Source: Streptomyces sp. NRRL B-1347 (GTDB taxonomy: Bacteria > Actinomycetota > Actinomycetes > Streptomycetales > Streptomycetaceae). From it: DNA of 64,000 nucleotides. Of the stretch, positions 30,597 through 39,829 are shown one piece after another. The DNA is taken from assembly GCF_000720325.1 (NCBI RefSeq), contig NZ_JOJM01000022.1:62001-126000 (forward strand), in the 5' to 3' direction. The first letter of the stretch is position 1; every line of letters starts with the position of its first letter. A program made the position numbers and the translations under genes. The notes under the pieces were generated by a model. The model searched no databases. It was not told the DNA's origin and saw only the letters and a program-made list of their open reading frames with translations.

Positions 30597-30610
30597 TGAA
30601 ACTTGTTCTA
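30597..30610. promoter_or_regulatory. KstR-type box (perfect consensus match)
   Basis: TGAAACTTGTTCTA fits TNNAACNNGTTNNA at every fixed position. It lies 55 bp upstream of the glycosyltransferase start and about 250 bp from the regulator start, so it could control either. Confidence 0.75.
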
Positions 30611-30664
30611 CATTACCGTCCCGGCGTAGTCTCGCGGGCAACTGAAGGAAGAAGGGGGCCGACA

Positions 30665-32080
30665 GTGACCGCTGAGGCCAGAGAGGCGGGCCCCCCGCCG
30701 GGGTCCGCGATGGACGGCGGCCGCGCGCTGCGCATCGCTCTCCTGACCTACAAAGGGAACCCGTTCTGCGGCGGCCAGGGCGTGTACGTACGCCACCTCT
30801 CCCGTGAGCTCGCCCGGCTCGGCCACCGCGTCGAGGTCATCGGCGCCCAGCCCTACCCGGTGCTCGACGAGGGCGAGGACCTCGAAGGCCTCCGGCTGAC
30901 CGAGCTGCCGAGCCTGGACCTCTACCGCCAGCCGGACCCCTTCCGCACCCCCAAGCGCGACGAGTACCGCGACTGGATCGACGCGCTCGAAGTGGCCACG
31001 ATGTGGACCGGCGGCTTCCCCGAACCGGTCACCTTCAGCCTGCGGGCCCGGCGCCATCTGCGCGCCCGGCGCGGCGCGTTCGACGTCATCCACGACAACC
31101 AGACGCTCGGCTACGGCCTGCTCGGCGACCTCGGCGCCCCCCTGGTGACGACCATCCACCACCCGATCACCGTCGACCGGCAGCTGGAGCTCGACGCCGC
31201 CGCCGACTGGAAGCGCCGCGCGTCCGTGCGCCGCTGGTACGCGTTCACGCGCATGCAGAAGCGCGTCGCGCGCCGCCTGCCGTCGATCGTCACCGTCTCC
31301 GGCACCTCGCGCCAGGAGATCGTCGACCACCTCGGCGTCCGCCAGGACCGCATCGGCGTCGTGCACATCGGCGCCGACACCGACCTCTTCTCGCCCGACC
31401 CCGCCGTGCCGGAGGTACCGGGCAGGATCGTCACGACGTCCAGCGCGGACGTCCCGCTCAAGGGCCTGATCCACCTCGTCGAGGCGCTCGCGAAGGCCCG
31501 TACGGAACACCCCGCCGCACACCTCGTCGTCGTCGGCAAGCGCCCCGAGGAAGGGCCGGTCGCCGCCGCCGTCGAGCGGTACGGCCTCGAAGGGGCCATC
31601 GAGTTCGTCAAGGGCATCACGGACGCGGAACTCGTCGACCTGGTGCGCTCGGCGCAGGTGGCGTGCGTGCCCTCCCTGTACGAGGGCTTCTCGCTGCCCG
31701 CGGCCGAGGCGATGGCCACGGGCACGCCGCTCCTGGCCACGACCGGCGGCGCCATCCCCGAGGTCGCGGGGGCCGACGGGGAGACGTGCCTCGCGGTGCC
31801 GCCCGGCGACGCGGGCGCGCTCGCCGCGGGCCTGGTGCGCCTCCTGGGCGACGCGGAGCTGCGGGCGCGGCTCGGCGCCGCCGGACGCGAGCGGGTGCTC
31901 GCCAGGTTCACCTGGGCTCAGGCGGCGAAGGGCACCGTGGCGGTGTACCGCGAGGCGATCGAACGCTCCGCGGGAGCGGCACTGCGGCGCTTGGCCCCGA
32001 CGGTCCCCGTGCCCGTGACGGCCCGCCCGCCCGCCCCCGAAGTTGCTGGCTCCCACCACGAAAGCAGGACCCCGTGCTGA
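30665..32080 (+). CDS. GT4-family glycosyltransferase
   Basis: 471 residues, GT-B fold. The N-terminal acceptor domain has KGNPFCGGQGVYVRHLSREL; the C-terminal donor domain has VVGKRPEEGPV, and the sugar-nucleotide signature VPSLYEGFSLPAAEAMATGTPLLAT with the E-x7-E pair. Retaining transfer from a nucleotide sugar to a lipid or glycan is expected. GTG start after GAAGGAAGAAGG. It overlaps the methyltransferase by 7 bp, forming a three-gene operon; a KstR-type box lies 55 bp upstream. Confidence 0.9.
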   Translation: MTAEAREAGPPPGSAMDGGRALRIALLTYKGNPFCGGQGVYVRHLSRELARLGHRVEVIGAQPYPVLDEGEDLEGLRLTELPSLDLYRQPDPFRTPKRDEYRDWIDALEVATMWTGGFPEPVTFSLRARRHLRARRGAFDVIHDNQTLGYGLLGDLGAPLVTTIHHPITVDRQLELDAAADWKRRASVRRWYAFTRMQKRVARRLPSIVTVSGTSRQEIVDHLGVRQDRIGVVHIGADTDLFSPDPAVPEVPGRIVTTSSADVPLKGLIHLVEALAKARTEHPAAHLVVVGKRPEEGPVAAAVERYGLEGAIEFVKGITDAELVDLVRSAQVACVPSLYEGFSLPAAEAMATGTPLLATTGGAIPEVAGADGETCLAVPPGDAGALAAGLVRLLGDAELRARLGAAGRERVLARFTWAQAAKGTVAVYREAIERSAGAALRRLAPTVPVPVTARPPAPEVAGSHHESRTPC

Positions 32081-32832
32081 CCGTCGACTTCACCCGCTTC
32101 CCGCTCGCGCCGGGGGATCGCGTCCTCGACCTCGGCTGCGGGGCCGGACGGCACGCCTTCGAGTGCTACCGGCGCGGCGCCCAGGTGGTGGCGCTCGACC
32201 GGAACGGCGAGGAGATCCGCGAGGTCGCGAAGTGGTTCGCGGCGATGAAGGAGGCGGGCGAGGCCCCGGCGGGCGCCACCGCGACCGCGATGGAGGGCGA
32301 CGCGCTCAACCTGCCCTTCCCCGACGAGTCGTTCGACGTCGTGATCATCTCCGAGGTGATGGAGCACATCCCCGACGACAAGGGCGTCCTCGCGGAGATG
32401 GTCCGGGTGCTCAAGCCCGGCGGCCGCATAGCGGTGACGGTCCCGCGCTACGGCCCGGAGAAGGTCTGCTGGACGCTCAGCGACGCGTACCACGAGGTCG
32501 AGGGCGGCCACATCCGCATCTACAAGGCGGACGAACTCCTCGCCAAGATGCGGGAGTCGGGCCTCAAGCCCTACGGCACCCACCACGCGCACGGACTGCA
32601 CTCCCCGTACTGGTGGCTCAAGTGCGCGTTCGGCGTCGACAACGACAAGGCGCTGCCCGTCCGCGCCTACCACAAGCTCCTGGTCTGGGACATCATGAAG
32701 AAGCCGCTGGCGACCAAGCTCGCCGAGCAGGCCCTGAACCCGCTGATCGGCAAGAGCTTCGTGGCGTACGCGACCAAGCCGCACCTGCCGCGCGCCGCCG
32801 CTGCCCCCGCCGACGCGAAGGCCGGGGCGTGA
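32074..32832 (+). CDS. Class I SAM-dependent methyltransferase (operon with GT4)
   Basis: 252 residues of the Methyltransf_11/UbiE-like group. Motif I VLDLGCGAGRHAFE, acidic motif II VALDRN, motif post-I/IV FDVVIISEVMEHIPD and VLKPGGRIAVTVP are intact. The C-terminal half (from about 150) has an HHAHGLHSPYWWLKCAFG region not typical of generic members, suggesting a specific lipid or glycan substrate. GTG start with AGGA upstream; stop overlaps the next gene (GTGA). Confidence 0.9.
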   Translation: MLTVDFTRFPLAPGDRVLDLGCGAGRHAFECYRRGAQVVALDRNGEEIREVAKWFAAMKEAGEAPAGATATAMEGDALNLPFPDESFDVVIISEVMEHIPDDKGVLAEMVRVLKPGGRIAVTVPRYGPEKVCWTLSDAYHEVEGGHIRIYKADELLAKMRESGLKPYGTHHAHGLHSPYWWLKCAFGVDNDKALPVRAYHKLLVWDIMKKPLATKLAEQALNPLIGKSFVAYATKPHLPRAAAAPADAKAGA

Positions 32833-33899
32833 CGAGTCCCGAGCGCACCGAACACCTGGTCCTGCCCGGCGTTCTGACGGCACATCAGGCAGCCGGCACG
32901 GTCCGCGGCATCCTCGCCGCGCAGCGCCCGGACGGCGCCATACCGTGGTTCCGCGGCCACCACCTGGACCCGTGGGACCACACCGAGGCGGCCATGGCCC
33001 TGGACGCGGCCGGCGAGCACGCCGCCGCCGCCCGCGCCTACGACTGGCTCGCCCGGCACCAGAACGCGGACGGCTCCTGGTATGCGGCGTACGCCGACGG
33101 CGACCCGGACGCCGTCACGGACCGCGGCCGCGAGACCAACTTCTGCGCGTACGTGGCCGTCGGCGTCTGGCACCACTACCTGACCACCGGCGACGAGGTG
33201 TTCCTCGACCGCATGTGGCCGGTGGTCGTGGCGGCCGTCGAGTTCGTGCTCGCGCTCCAGCAGCCGGGCGGCCAGATCGGCTGGAAGCGGGAGCCGGACG
33301 GAACCCCGGTCGCCGACGCGCTCCTGACCGGCTCCTCCTCCATCCACCAGGCGCTGCGCTGCGCCCTCGCCGTCGCCGAGACGCGCGAGGACCCGCAGCC
33401 CGACTGGGAGCTGGCGGCGGGCGCCCTGGCGCACGCGATCCGCAGGCACCCCGAGCGGTTCCTCGACAAGGACCGCTACTCGATGGACTGGTACTACCCC
33501 GTCCTCGGCGGCGCGCTCACCGGGGCCGAGGCCAAGGCCCGCATCGAGGAGGGCTGGGACCGCTTCGTCGTGCCCGGCCTCGGCGTGCGCTGCGTGGTGC
33601 CCAACCCGTGGGTGACCGGCGGCGAGAGCGCCGAACTCGCCCTCGCCCTGTGGGCGCTCGGCGAGTCCGACCGCGCCGTGGACGTCCTCAGGTCCATCCA
33701 GCACCTGCGCGACGACGAGACCGGCCTGTACTGGACGGGATACGTGTACGACGACGCCGCGGTCTGGCCCGTCGAGCAGACCACCTGGACGGCGGGCTCC
33801 CTGCTGCTCGCGGTGGCGGCGCTCGGCGGCGACGAGGCGACCTGCCGGGTGTTCTCCGGCACGGACCTGCCGACGGGCCTGGACCCGGACTGCTGCTGA
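32829..33899 (+). CDS. Alpha/alpha-toroid (prenyltransferase-annotated) protein of the GT4 operon
   Basis: 356 residues, cytosolic. Helix-pair repeats with Trp/Gly motifs (PDGAIPWFRGHHLDPWDHTEAAMAL, HQNADGSWYAAY, GLYWTGYVYDDAAVWPVEQTTW) suggest a six-hairpin barrel. The closest feel is to GH15-like or cellobiose-epimerase-like toroids rather than terpene cyclases: no DXDD motif is visible. With a glycosyltransferase and a methyltransferase it probably trims or modifies a glycan. GTG start overlaps the upstream TGA. Confidence 0.8.
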   Translation: MTSPERTEHLVLPGVLTAHQAAGTVRGILAAQRPDGAIPWFRGHHLDPWDHTEAAMALDAAGEHAAAARAYDWLARHQNADGSWYAAYADGDPDAVTDRGRETNFCAYVAVGVWHHYLTTGDEVFLDRMWPVVVAAVEFVLALQQPGGQIGWKREPDGTPVADALLTGSSSIHQALRCALAVAETREDPQPDWELAAGALAHAIRRHPERFLDKDRYSMDWYYPVLGGALTGAEAKARIEEGWDRFVVPGLGVRCVVPNPWVTGGESAELALALWALGESDRAVDVLRSIQHLRDDETGLYWTGYVYDDAAVWPVEQTTWTAGSLLLAVAALGGDEATCRVFSGTDLPTGLDPDCC

Positions 33900-33968
33900 G
33901 CGCTCCGCCGGTTCCGCGGCGCCCTGCCGTCACTCGCTCCCGTGCCGGGCCGCCGGCCGGGGCGGGAG

Positions 33969-34271
33969 TCAGCGCCGCCGCAGCTGCCCGGCCACGAGGT
34001 GGCCGACCACGAGGTACACGACGGCGGCCAGGCCGTAGCCCGCCACGACCCGCGCCCACCGCTCGTCGAAGGTGAACATGTCGTGCGACCAGCTCGCCAG
34101 CCAGCGGGCGACGTCGCGCACGACCTGCACCAGGTCGTTGCCGCGGTTGGCGTCCAGCAGGTCCATCAGGATCCACAGGACGATGATGACCGCCGCGACG
34201 TTCGCGAGGACCAGGACGACCTTCGCGGCGTCGGCGCCGCCTCGTGTGCTCTTGGTGAATCGGGGGGACAT
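33969..34271 (-). CDS. Small two-helix membrane protein
   Basis: 100 residues. Two hydrophobic helices (about 17-37 and 75-94) flank an amphipathic stretch NDLVQVVRDVARWLASWSHDMFTFDERWARV. No recognised family from sequence alone. The ATG at 34271 has no clear ribosome site. Divergent from the lipoprotein gene at 34407. Confidence 0.7.
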   Translation of the reverse strand: MSPRFTKSTRGGADAAKVVLVLANVAAVIIVLWILMDLLDANRGNDLVQVVRDVARWLASWSHDMFTFDERWARVVAGYGLAAVVYLVVGHLVAGQLRRR

Positions 34272-34406
34272 GAGGGGCGGGTACCGGCCCCGTGGCCGTC
34301 GAAACCCGGAGGGGCGCCTCCAACGGCCCCGCCCGCCTTGCACGGCCGCCCCGGCGGGGTGAGGCTGCTGGCCGGGGGAGCCGTCCGTGCCTCCGGGAGG
34401 TCACCC

Positions 34407-34958
34407 GTGTTCCGCTCCGCACCGGCCACCGCGGTACGCCGCGCGCTCGTCCCCCTCCTGCTGTGCTGCGCCCTGCTCGCGGGGGCCACCGGCTGCGGCG
34501 GCGGCGACGGCGACTCGGCGACCCCCTCCGGCACCAGCTCCGCCGACCGGCAGAAGTTCGCGAAGACCCGCTTCGTCACCAACGCGGGGCTCGCCGCCGG
34601 GGCGACGTACCAGTGGATTGTGAAGCCGTACCGGGACGGCCGCTTCAGGTCCGGCGCGGGCGGGCGGAGATTCGCCCTGATCAAGGCCGGGCTCGCCGGG
34701 GCCTTCACCTACAACCGGCTGAGGGCGGCCCTGCGCAACGCCCAGGGCGACCCGACCCTCGCCAAGGCCGTGGCCCCCCTGACGGCGGGGGTCGAGGCCC
34801 TCAAGGACCTCCCCGCCAAGCTCCGCAAGGGGGACTCGACGGAGGCGGTGGTCGGGTCCTTCGGCGACACGATCAACTCCGTCAAGGACGCGGGACGCTC
34901 CGCAGGCGCGGAGGTCACGGATCAGATCCCTTCGGCGGGGCAACTGACCAAGGGTTGA
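34407..34958 (+). CDS. Putative lipoprotein, helical
   Basis: 183 residues. Signal sequence with a lipobox-like LLAGATGC (Cys near 30), then a helical domain with FAKTRFVTNAGLAAGATYQWIVKPYRDGRF and two amphipathic segments. No enzymatic motif is seen; likely a surface structural or binding protein. GTG 34407 with GGGAGG six bases upstream. Function unknown. Confidence 0.8.
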   Translation: MFRSAPATAVRRALVPLLLCCALLAGATGCGGGDGDSATPSGTSSADRQKFAKTRFVTNAGLAAGATYQWIVKPYRDGRFRSGAGGRRFALIKAGLAGAFTYNRLRAALRNAQGDPTLAKAVAPLTAGVEALKDLPAKLRKGDSTEAVVGSFGDTINSVKDAGRSAGAEVTDQIPSAGQLTKG

Positions 34959-34980
34959 GGCCCCTGGACCCCGGCCCTAT

Positions 34981-35090
34981 CGGCCTGCGGCCTCGTCCTC
35001 AAACGCCGGACGGGCTGGATGGTGCCGCTCGCGGTGGCATTCCGGCCTCTCCGGCGTTTGAGCAGCGGGGTCCGGGCGCCCCGCGAGGGA
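34981..35090. repeat. Composite dispersed repeat (CTCAAACGCCGG ... CCGGCGTTTGAG)
   Basis: Inverted arms at 34998-35009 and 35051-35062, flanked by CGGCCTGCGGCCTCGTC and a GCGCCCCGCGAGGGA tail. Nearly the same composite is present at 54086-54233. It lies just after the lipoprotein gene and can fold as a long hairpin/terminator. Confidence 0.85.
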
Positions 35091-35207
35091 AGCCGTGAGC
35101 TGATGGGGCGTCATTCACCTTAGGTTCAGGTGGAGTTGGCGCCTCCCAGGTACTCCGTTCGCGGTGGAGGCGCATGCTCCTGCCCCCGCCCACGGCAGGA
35201 GAGCGCG

Positions 35208-36458
35208 GTGCCCGAGAGTGCCAGAACGTCCAGCAGAGAAGAACCCCGCCTGGCCACCCGCCGCCCGGCGGCCCGCCGCCGCCGCTTCCCGCGGCACGTG
35301 CTCGCCGCGATGCCCCTGGCCCTCGCGGGCCTCCTCGCCCTGCTCGTCTCGGGCAACGCCCTGCGCCCCTTCGAGCGCATCACGACGATCGACGGCAAGA
35401 TGGCGTCGAAGTCCGACTACTTCAAGGACCCCGAGGTCCAGCGCCTGCTCCTGAAGCACGGCATCCGCGTGGACATCCACCGCCTGGGCTCGCGCGGCAT
35501 CGCCACCCAGTCGCTCGCGGGCATGGACGTCGTGTTCCCCTCGGGCCAGCCCGCCGCACGGCTGATCATGCGGGGACAGCAGCGCTCCGTGCGCACGGCC
35601 CGCCCGTTCGTGACGCCCCTGGCGCTCGGCACGTTCCGCGAATATGCGCAGACCCTGGTGGCGGAGGGCGTGGCCCGCCCGCAGCGGGCGAGCGGCGGCG
35701 GCGACACGCTGTACTACGACCTCGACATGGCGGGCTTCCTGCGGCTCATCGAGCGCGACAGGACCTGGGACGGCATCGGCTACCGCGACCACTCCACCCG
35801 CAGCAACGGCGGCCGCGTCCTGGTGCGCACCTCCAGCGTCTGCGAGTCCAACGCCGCCGGCACGTACCTGAGCATCCTCGCCTTCGTGAAGAACGGGAAC
35901 CGGCCGCCCGGCACCGAGCGCAAGCGCGGCGACGCGCGCGGCGGCGACCCCGTCCTCGACGTCGCCGCCAAGGTCAAGCCGCTGATCAACCTCCAGGGCA
36001 TGGCCGCGGACGAGCAGGCCGACAGCTACTTCTCCGACGAGGGCGAGTCCATCGCTCCGGTGTCGCTGATATACGAGCACCAATTCCTCGCCCACCAGGT
36101 CGGCTTCCAGAAGCGGCACCAGCGGGCCGACACCCGCCGCGTGCTGCTCTACCCCTCGCCGCAGGCCCTCACCGAGCCGCAGCTCATCTCCCTCAACGGG
36201 CAGGGCGACCGGCTCACCGACCTGATGGAGTCCGATCCCGCCCTGCGCCAGCGGGCCATCGAACTGGGCTTCCGGGTGCGGTTCTCCGGCGAGGACAGCA
36301 CCAGCGAGCAGCTCAACGCCTATCTGCGCGACCACGGCGTGCAGGTGCCCACCCCCAACCCCGACCAGACGAAGGCCGACGCGCCCGACCTGGACGCCCT
36401 GGAGCAGATCATCAACCACGTCGGCAACTGCCCCCCGGCCGACGGCGGCCCCTCATGA
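35208..36458 (+). CDS. Membrane-anchored solute-binding-like protein (first gene of VWA operon)
   Basis: 416 residues. A basic N-terminus (RRPAARRRRFPRH) and one membrane helix (about 31-50) anchor an extracellular domain of about 360 residues. The pattern DGKMASKSDYFKDPEVQRLLLKHGIRVDIHRLGSRGIA ... MDVVFPSGQPAA ... PFVTPLALGTFREYAQTL reads like a type-2 periplasmic-binding fold. GTG 35208 sits five bases after AGGAGA. It overlaps the VWA gene (ATGA). No characterised homologue known to me. Confidence 0.75.
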   Translation: MPESARTSSREEPRLATRRPAARRRRFPRHVLAAMPLALAGLLALLVSGNALRPFERITTIDGKMASKSDYFKDPEVQRLLLKHGIRVDIHRLGSRGIATQSLAGMDVVFPSGQPAARLIMRGQQRSVRTARPFVTPLALGTFREYAQTLVAEGVARPQRASGGGDTLYYDLDMAGFLRLIERDRTWDGIGYRDHSTRSNGGRVLVRTSSVCESNAAGTYLSILAFVKNGNRPPGTERKRGDARGGDPVLDVAAKVKPLINLQGMAADEQADSYFSDEGESIAPVSLIYEHQFLAHQVGFQKRHQRADTRRVLLYPSPQALTEPQLISLNGQGDRLTDLMESDPALRQRAIELGFRVRFSGEDSTSEQLNAYLRDHGVQVPTPNPDQTKADAPDLDALEQIINHVGNCPPADGGPS

Positions 36459-38011
36459 GGCGGCGCTCCCTCGCCGTCTGCCTGGCGCTGCTCGCCACCG
36501 CCCTCACCGCCTGCACCCGCGGCGACGACACCACCACCCTGAGGGTGCTCGCCAGCCCCGAACTCGCCGACGTGGAGCCGCTCCTTGGCGAGCTGAAGGA
36601 CGACACCGGGGTCGAGCTCGACATCGACTTCAAGGCCACGGCCGACCTCTCCGGGCCGCTCGGCTCCTACGACCTGGCCTGGCCCGCGTCCGACCGGTCG
36701 TACCTGCTGCGGCTGCGGGAGCGCGGACAGCGGACCGCGCCGCCCGAGTCCACCGCGATCATGCGCTCGCCGGTCGTCGTCGGCCTCACCCGCGCCACCG
36801 CGGAGCGCGTCCGCGCGGGCGCCCGGGGCGCCAAGGTCACCTGGGCCGACGTCGCGGACGCCGCCGCCGACGGCACCGTGCGCTTCGGCATGGCCGACCC
36901 GCGCCGCAGCGACACCGGGCGCGCCGCGCTCGTCGGCGTGGCCACCGCCGCCGCGGGCACCGGCGGGGTGCTGCGCGAGCGGGACGTGTCCTGCGACCGG
37001 CTGCGCGGCTTCCGCTCGGGCCAGACGCTCACCGCCGCCAGCTCCCGCGCCCTGATCGATGCCTACGTACGCAGTCCGGGCAAGGCCAACGCGCTCATCG
37101 CGCACGAGGCGGAACTCCTCTCCCTGAACGCGGCGGGCACCCTGCGCGACCCCCTGGAGATCGTGCACCCGGCGGACGGCATGGTCCTCTCGGACTTCCC
37201 GCTGATGCTGCTCGACGCCAAGGAGCACAAGGCGTACCGCAAGGTCGTCGACTGGCTGCGGCGCGACGACGTACAGAAGAAGCTGGTGGAGCGCACCTGG
37301 CGGCGGCCCGTCGGCGCGGACGTGCCCCGGCCGCCGCAGCTGCGGTCCGCCATCGGCAACGCGCTCTCCTACCCCGACCAGCTCTCCGTCATCCAGCGGC
37401 TGATGGACGACTACGGCGATCCGGCCCGCCGCACCGGCGACCACGTGGTGTTCCTGCTCGACTTCTCCACCTCGATGCGCGGCGGGCGGATGGCGGACCT
37501 GCGCACGGCCTTCGCCGGGCTGAGCGGCGCGGACCCGACGGCCACGGGCAAGTTCGCCCGCTTCTACCGGGGCGAGCGCCTGACCGTGGTGCGGTTCGCG
37601 GGCCGCGTCCTGGAGGAGCGTACGGTCACGGTGCGCGGCGACGGCGATCTGCGCGCGCTGAACTCCTTCGTCGCGGGCGGCCGCTTCGGCGACGCGACGG
37701 CCGTGTGGTCGGCCCTCGACCGCGGCTACGACCGGGCCGCGGCCAGCCTCGACGACGACCCGGGCCGCCGCGTGTCGATCGTGCTGATGACCGACGGCGA
37801 GAGCAACTCGGGCCTGTCGTACGGCCAGTTCGCCAGCCGCCACTCCGAACGGGGCGCCGCCGCGCGGTCGGTGCCCACCTTTCCCGTCCACTTAGGAGAG
37901 GCCGACGCGAGGGCGCTGCGGCGCGCCGCCGACAAGACCGGCGGCCGCGTCGTGGACGCCGGGTCCTCCTCCCTCTCCCAGGCGTTCAAGGAGATCCGTG
38001 GGTGTCGTTGA
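36455..38011 (+). CDS. Lipoprotein with solute-binding and VWA domains
   Basis: 518 residues. Lipobox LTAC at Cys 20. Residues about 28-290 form a periplasmic-binding-like domain (TLRVLASPELADVEPLLGELKDDTGVELDIDF). Residues about 325-515 are a von Willebrand A domain with the MIDAS motif DFSTSMRGG and downstream MTDGES. VWA domains bind proteins through a divalent metal; the paired solute-binding fold suggests ligand-controlled adhesion or assembly outside the cell. ATG overlaps the upstream stop; overlaps the next gene by 14 bp. Confidence 0.85.
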   Translation: MRRRSLAVCLALLATALTACTRGDDTTTLRVLASPELADVEPLLGELKDDTGVELDIDFKATADLSGPLGSYDLAWPASDRSYLLRLRERGQRTAPPESTAIMRSPVVVGLTRATAERVRAGARGAKVTWADVADAAADGTVRFGMADPRRSDTGRAALVGVATAAAGTGGVLRERDVSCDRLRGFRSGQTLTAASSRALIDAYVRSPGKANALIAHEAELLSLNAAGTLRDPLEIVHPADGMVLSDFPLMLLDAKEHKAYRKVVDWLRRDDVQKKLVERTWRRPVGADVPRPPQLRSAIGNALSYPDQLSVIQRLMDDYGDPARRTGDHVVFLLDFSTSMRGGRMADLRTAFAGLSGADPTATGKFARFYRGERLTVVRFAGRVLEERTVTVRGDGDLRALNSFVAGGRFGDATAVWSALDRGYDRAAASLDDDPGRRVSIVLMTDGESNSGLSYGQFASRHSERGAAARSVPTFPVHLGEADARALRRAADKTGGRVVDAGSSSLSQAFKEIRGCR

Positions 38012-38780
38012 CAGCGCGTGGTGGGACCTGTGGTGGCCGTGGATGGTCGTCTGGCTCCTGACGGCGATGTGCGCGGGCGTGCTGCTGCGGCACGCGCTGG
38101 TGCGCCTGGGCTGGCTCCGGCTCGGTCTGCGGCGCGCCTCGCGAGGCCGCAGGACCTTCCACGGCATGTGCTTCTACCTGCACGAACAGCGGGTGATGGA
38201 CCTCTACCAGACCGGCGGCTTCTCGGCCGCCCTCGAGCAGGAGGTCGCCGACCGCACGAACGTGACGGGGGGCTTCAGCCTGTGGGCGAGGTTCCGCGGC
38301 GCGGGCGGCTCGGCGGGCCGCGACGTCACCAAGGAGCGGTTCACCTCCTACGTCCAGCAGAACACCCCCATCACCGTCATAGGGCTGCTCATGGACACGA
38401 TGCGCAGGGAGGACGCCGTCGTCCACGCCGACCTCACCACCGGGCTCCTCGTCCCCAACCGGGCCCTCGCCGACACCCTGCGCGACAGCGGCGACGACCG
38501 CGTCGCGCTCAGCGCCGTGATGTCCGAGTTCGTCTCGGTCACCGGGCGCTTCACCGCGCGCGGCCTGCCCGGCGGCGACGTCGTCCTGCGCGCCCGCTAC
38601 GGCGACGGCCGCCCGGCCGCCCACGTCAAGATCACCTGCGCCGAGGACGGCATCCGCGAGGAGTTCCACGAGGAGGACTACTTCAGCGGCGAATTCCAGG
38701 CCCGCTGCCTGGGCAAGGTCCGCACCTGGAACCGCGACGCGGGCGAACTGACCCTGGATCCGGTGGCGATCTTCCGCTGA
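37998..38780 (+). CDS. Membrane protein of the VWA operon
   Basis: 260 residues. One N-terminal membrane helix (WWPWMVVWLLTAMCAGVLL, about 12-30), then a soluble domain beginning TFHGMCFYLHEQRVMDLYQTGGFSAALEQEVADRT and ending in beta-rich sequence with FSGEFQARCLGKV. No family recognised. The GTG start lies within the end of the VWA gene, so it is likely translationally coupled and part of the same complex. Confidence 0.75.
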   Translation: MGVVDSAWWDLWWPWMVVWLLTAMCAGVLLRHALVRLGWLRLGLRRASRGRRTFHGMCFYLHEQRVMDLYQTGGFSAALEQEVADRTNVTGGFSLWARFRGAGGSAGRDVTKERFTSYVQQNTPITVIGLLMDTMRREDAVVHADLTTGLLVPNRALADTLRDSGDDRVALSAVMSEFVSVTGRFTARGLPGGDVVLRARYGDGRPAAHVKITCAEDGIREEFHEEDYFSGEFQARCLGKVRTWNRDAGELTLDPVAIFR

Positions 38781-38798
38781 ACCGCTGAACCGCCGCGG

Positions 38799-39809
38799 CT
38801 AGGCGTTGAGTTCGGCCAGGACGCGCAGCGTGTCCGGGTCCCGGGCCAGGACAAGGAGGTCCGTGACCGGGCCCTTGCGCCACAGGGTCAGGCGCTCGGC
38901 GATCCGTTCGCGCGGTCCGACCAGGGAGATCTCGTCGGCGAAGGCGTCCGGCACGGCGAGCACGGCCTCCTCGCGCCGCCCGGCCAGGAACAGCTCCCGC
39001 ACCCGCCGCGCCTCCTCCGCGAAGCCCATCCGGGCCATCAGGTCGGCGTGGAAGTTCCGTGTGGCGTGTCCCATGCCGCCGATGTAGAAGCCGAGCATGG
39101 CCTTCACCGGCAGCAGGGCCTCGTGGACGTCGGCGCACACCGTCGCGCGGACGAGGGGGGCCACCATGAAGCCGTCCCGCAGGCCGGTGAGCGCGGCCTC
39201 GTACGCGTCCGTGCGGGTCGGGGACCAGTACAGCGGCAGCCAGCCGTCCGCGATCCGGGTCGTCTGGGCGATGTTCTTGGGCCCCTCGGCGCCGAGCAGC
39301 ACGGGCAGGTCGCCGCGGAGCGGGTGCGTGATGGACTTCAGCGGCTTGCCGAGCCCGGACCCGTCGTCCCCCGGGTACGGCAGCGGGTGGAACCGGCCGT
39401 CGAGCGCCACCGGGGCCTCGCGCCGCAGCACCTGGCGTATGACGTCCACGTACTCCCGCGTCGCGGTCAGCGGTGACCTGGGGAACGGCCTGCCGTACCA
39501 CCCCTCCACCACCTGCGGGCCCGACAGCCCGAGCCCGAGGAGCACGCGGCCGCCGGAGAGGTGATCGAGGGTGAGGGCGTGCATGGCCGTGGCGGTGGGG
39601 GAGCGGGCGGCCATCTGCGCCACCGCCGTGCCGAGCCGGATCCGCGAGGTGTGCGCGGCGATCCAGGTCAGCGTGGTGAACGCGTCCGAGCCCCAGGCCT
39701 CGGCGGTCCACACCGAGTCGTACCCGAGCCGCTCGGCCTCCTGCGCGAGCGCGAGCTGCCCGGGTTCGGGGCCGCGGCCCCAGTACCCGAGCGCGAGCCC
39801 AAGCCGCAT
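38799..39809 (-). CDS. LLM-class F420-dependent oxidoreductase
   Basis: 336 residues of the luciferase-like monooxygenase TIM-barrel. The start LGLALGYWGRGPEPGQLALAQEAERLGYDSVWTAEAWGSDAFT and the SPTATAMHALTLDHLSGGRVLLGLGLSGPQVVEGWYG block are typical of F420-using family members. Substrate unknown; such enzymes reduce or oxidise xenobiotics, sterols or acyl intermediates. ATG 39809 with GGGAGG. A CTGACG-N3-CGTCAG palindrome lies 21 bp upstream. Confidence 0.9.
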   Translation of the reverse strand: MRLGLALGYWGRGPEPGQLALAQEAERLGYDSVWTAEAWGSDAFTTLTWIAAHTSRIRLGTAVAQMAARSPTATAMHALTLDHLSGGRVLLGLGLSGPQVVEGWYGRPFPRSPLTATREYVDVIRQVLRREAPVALDGRFHPLPYPGDDGSGLGKPLKSITHPLRGDLPVLLGAEGPKNIAQTTRIADGWLPLYWSPTRTDAYEAALTGLRDGFMVAPLVRATVCADVHEALLPVKAMLGFYIGGMGHATRNFHADLMARMGFAEEARRVRELFLAGRREEAVLAVPDAFADEISLVGPRERIAERLTLWRKGPVTDLLVLARDPDTLRVLAELNA

Positions 39810-39829
39810 GGTCCCTCCCAGCAACTCGT

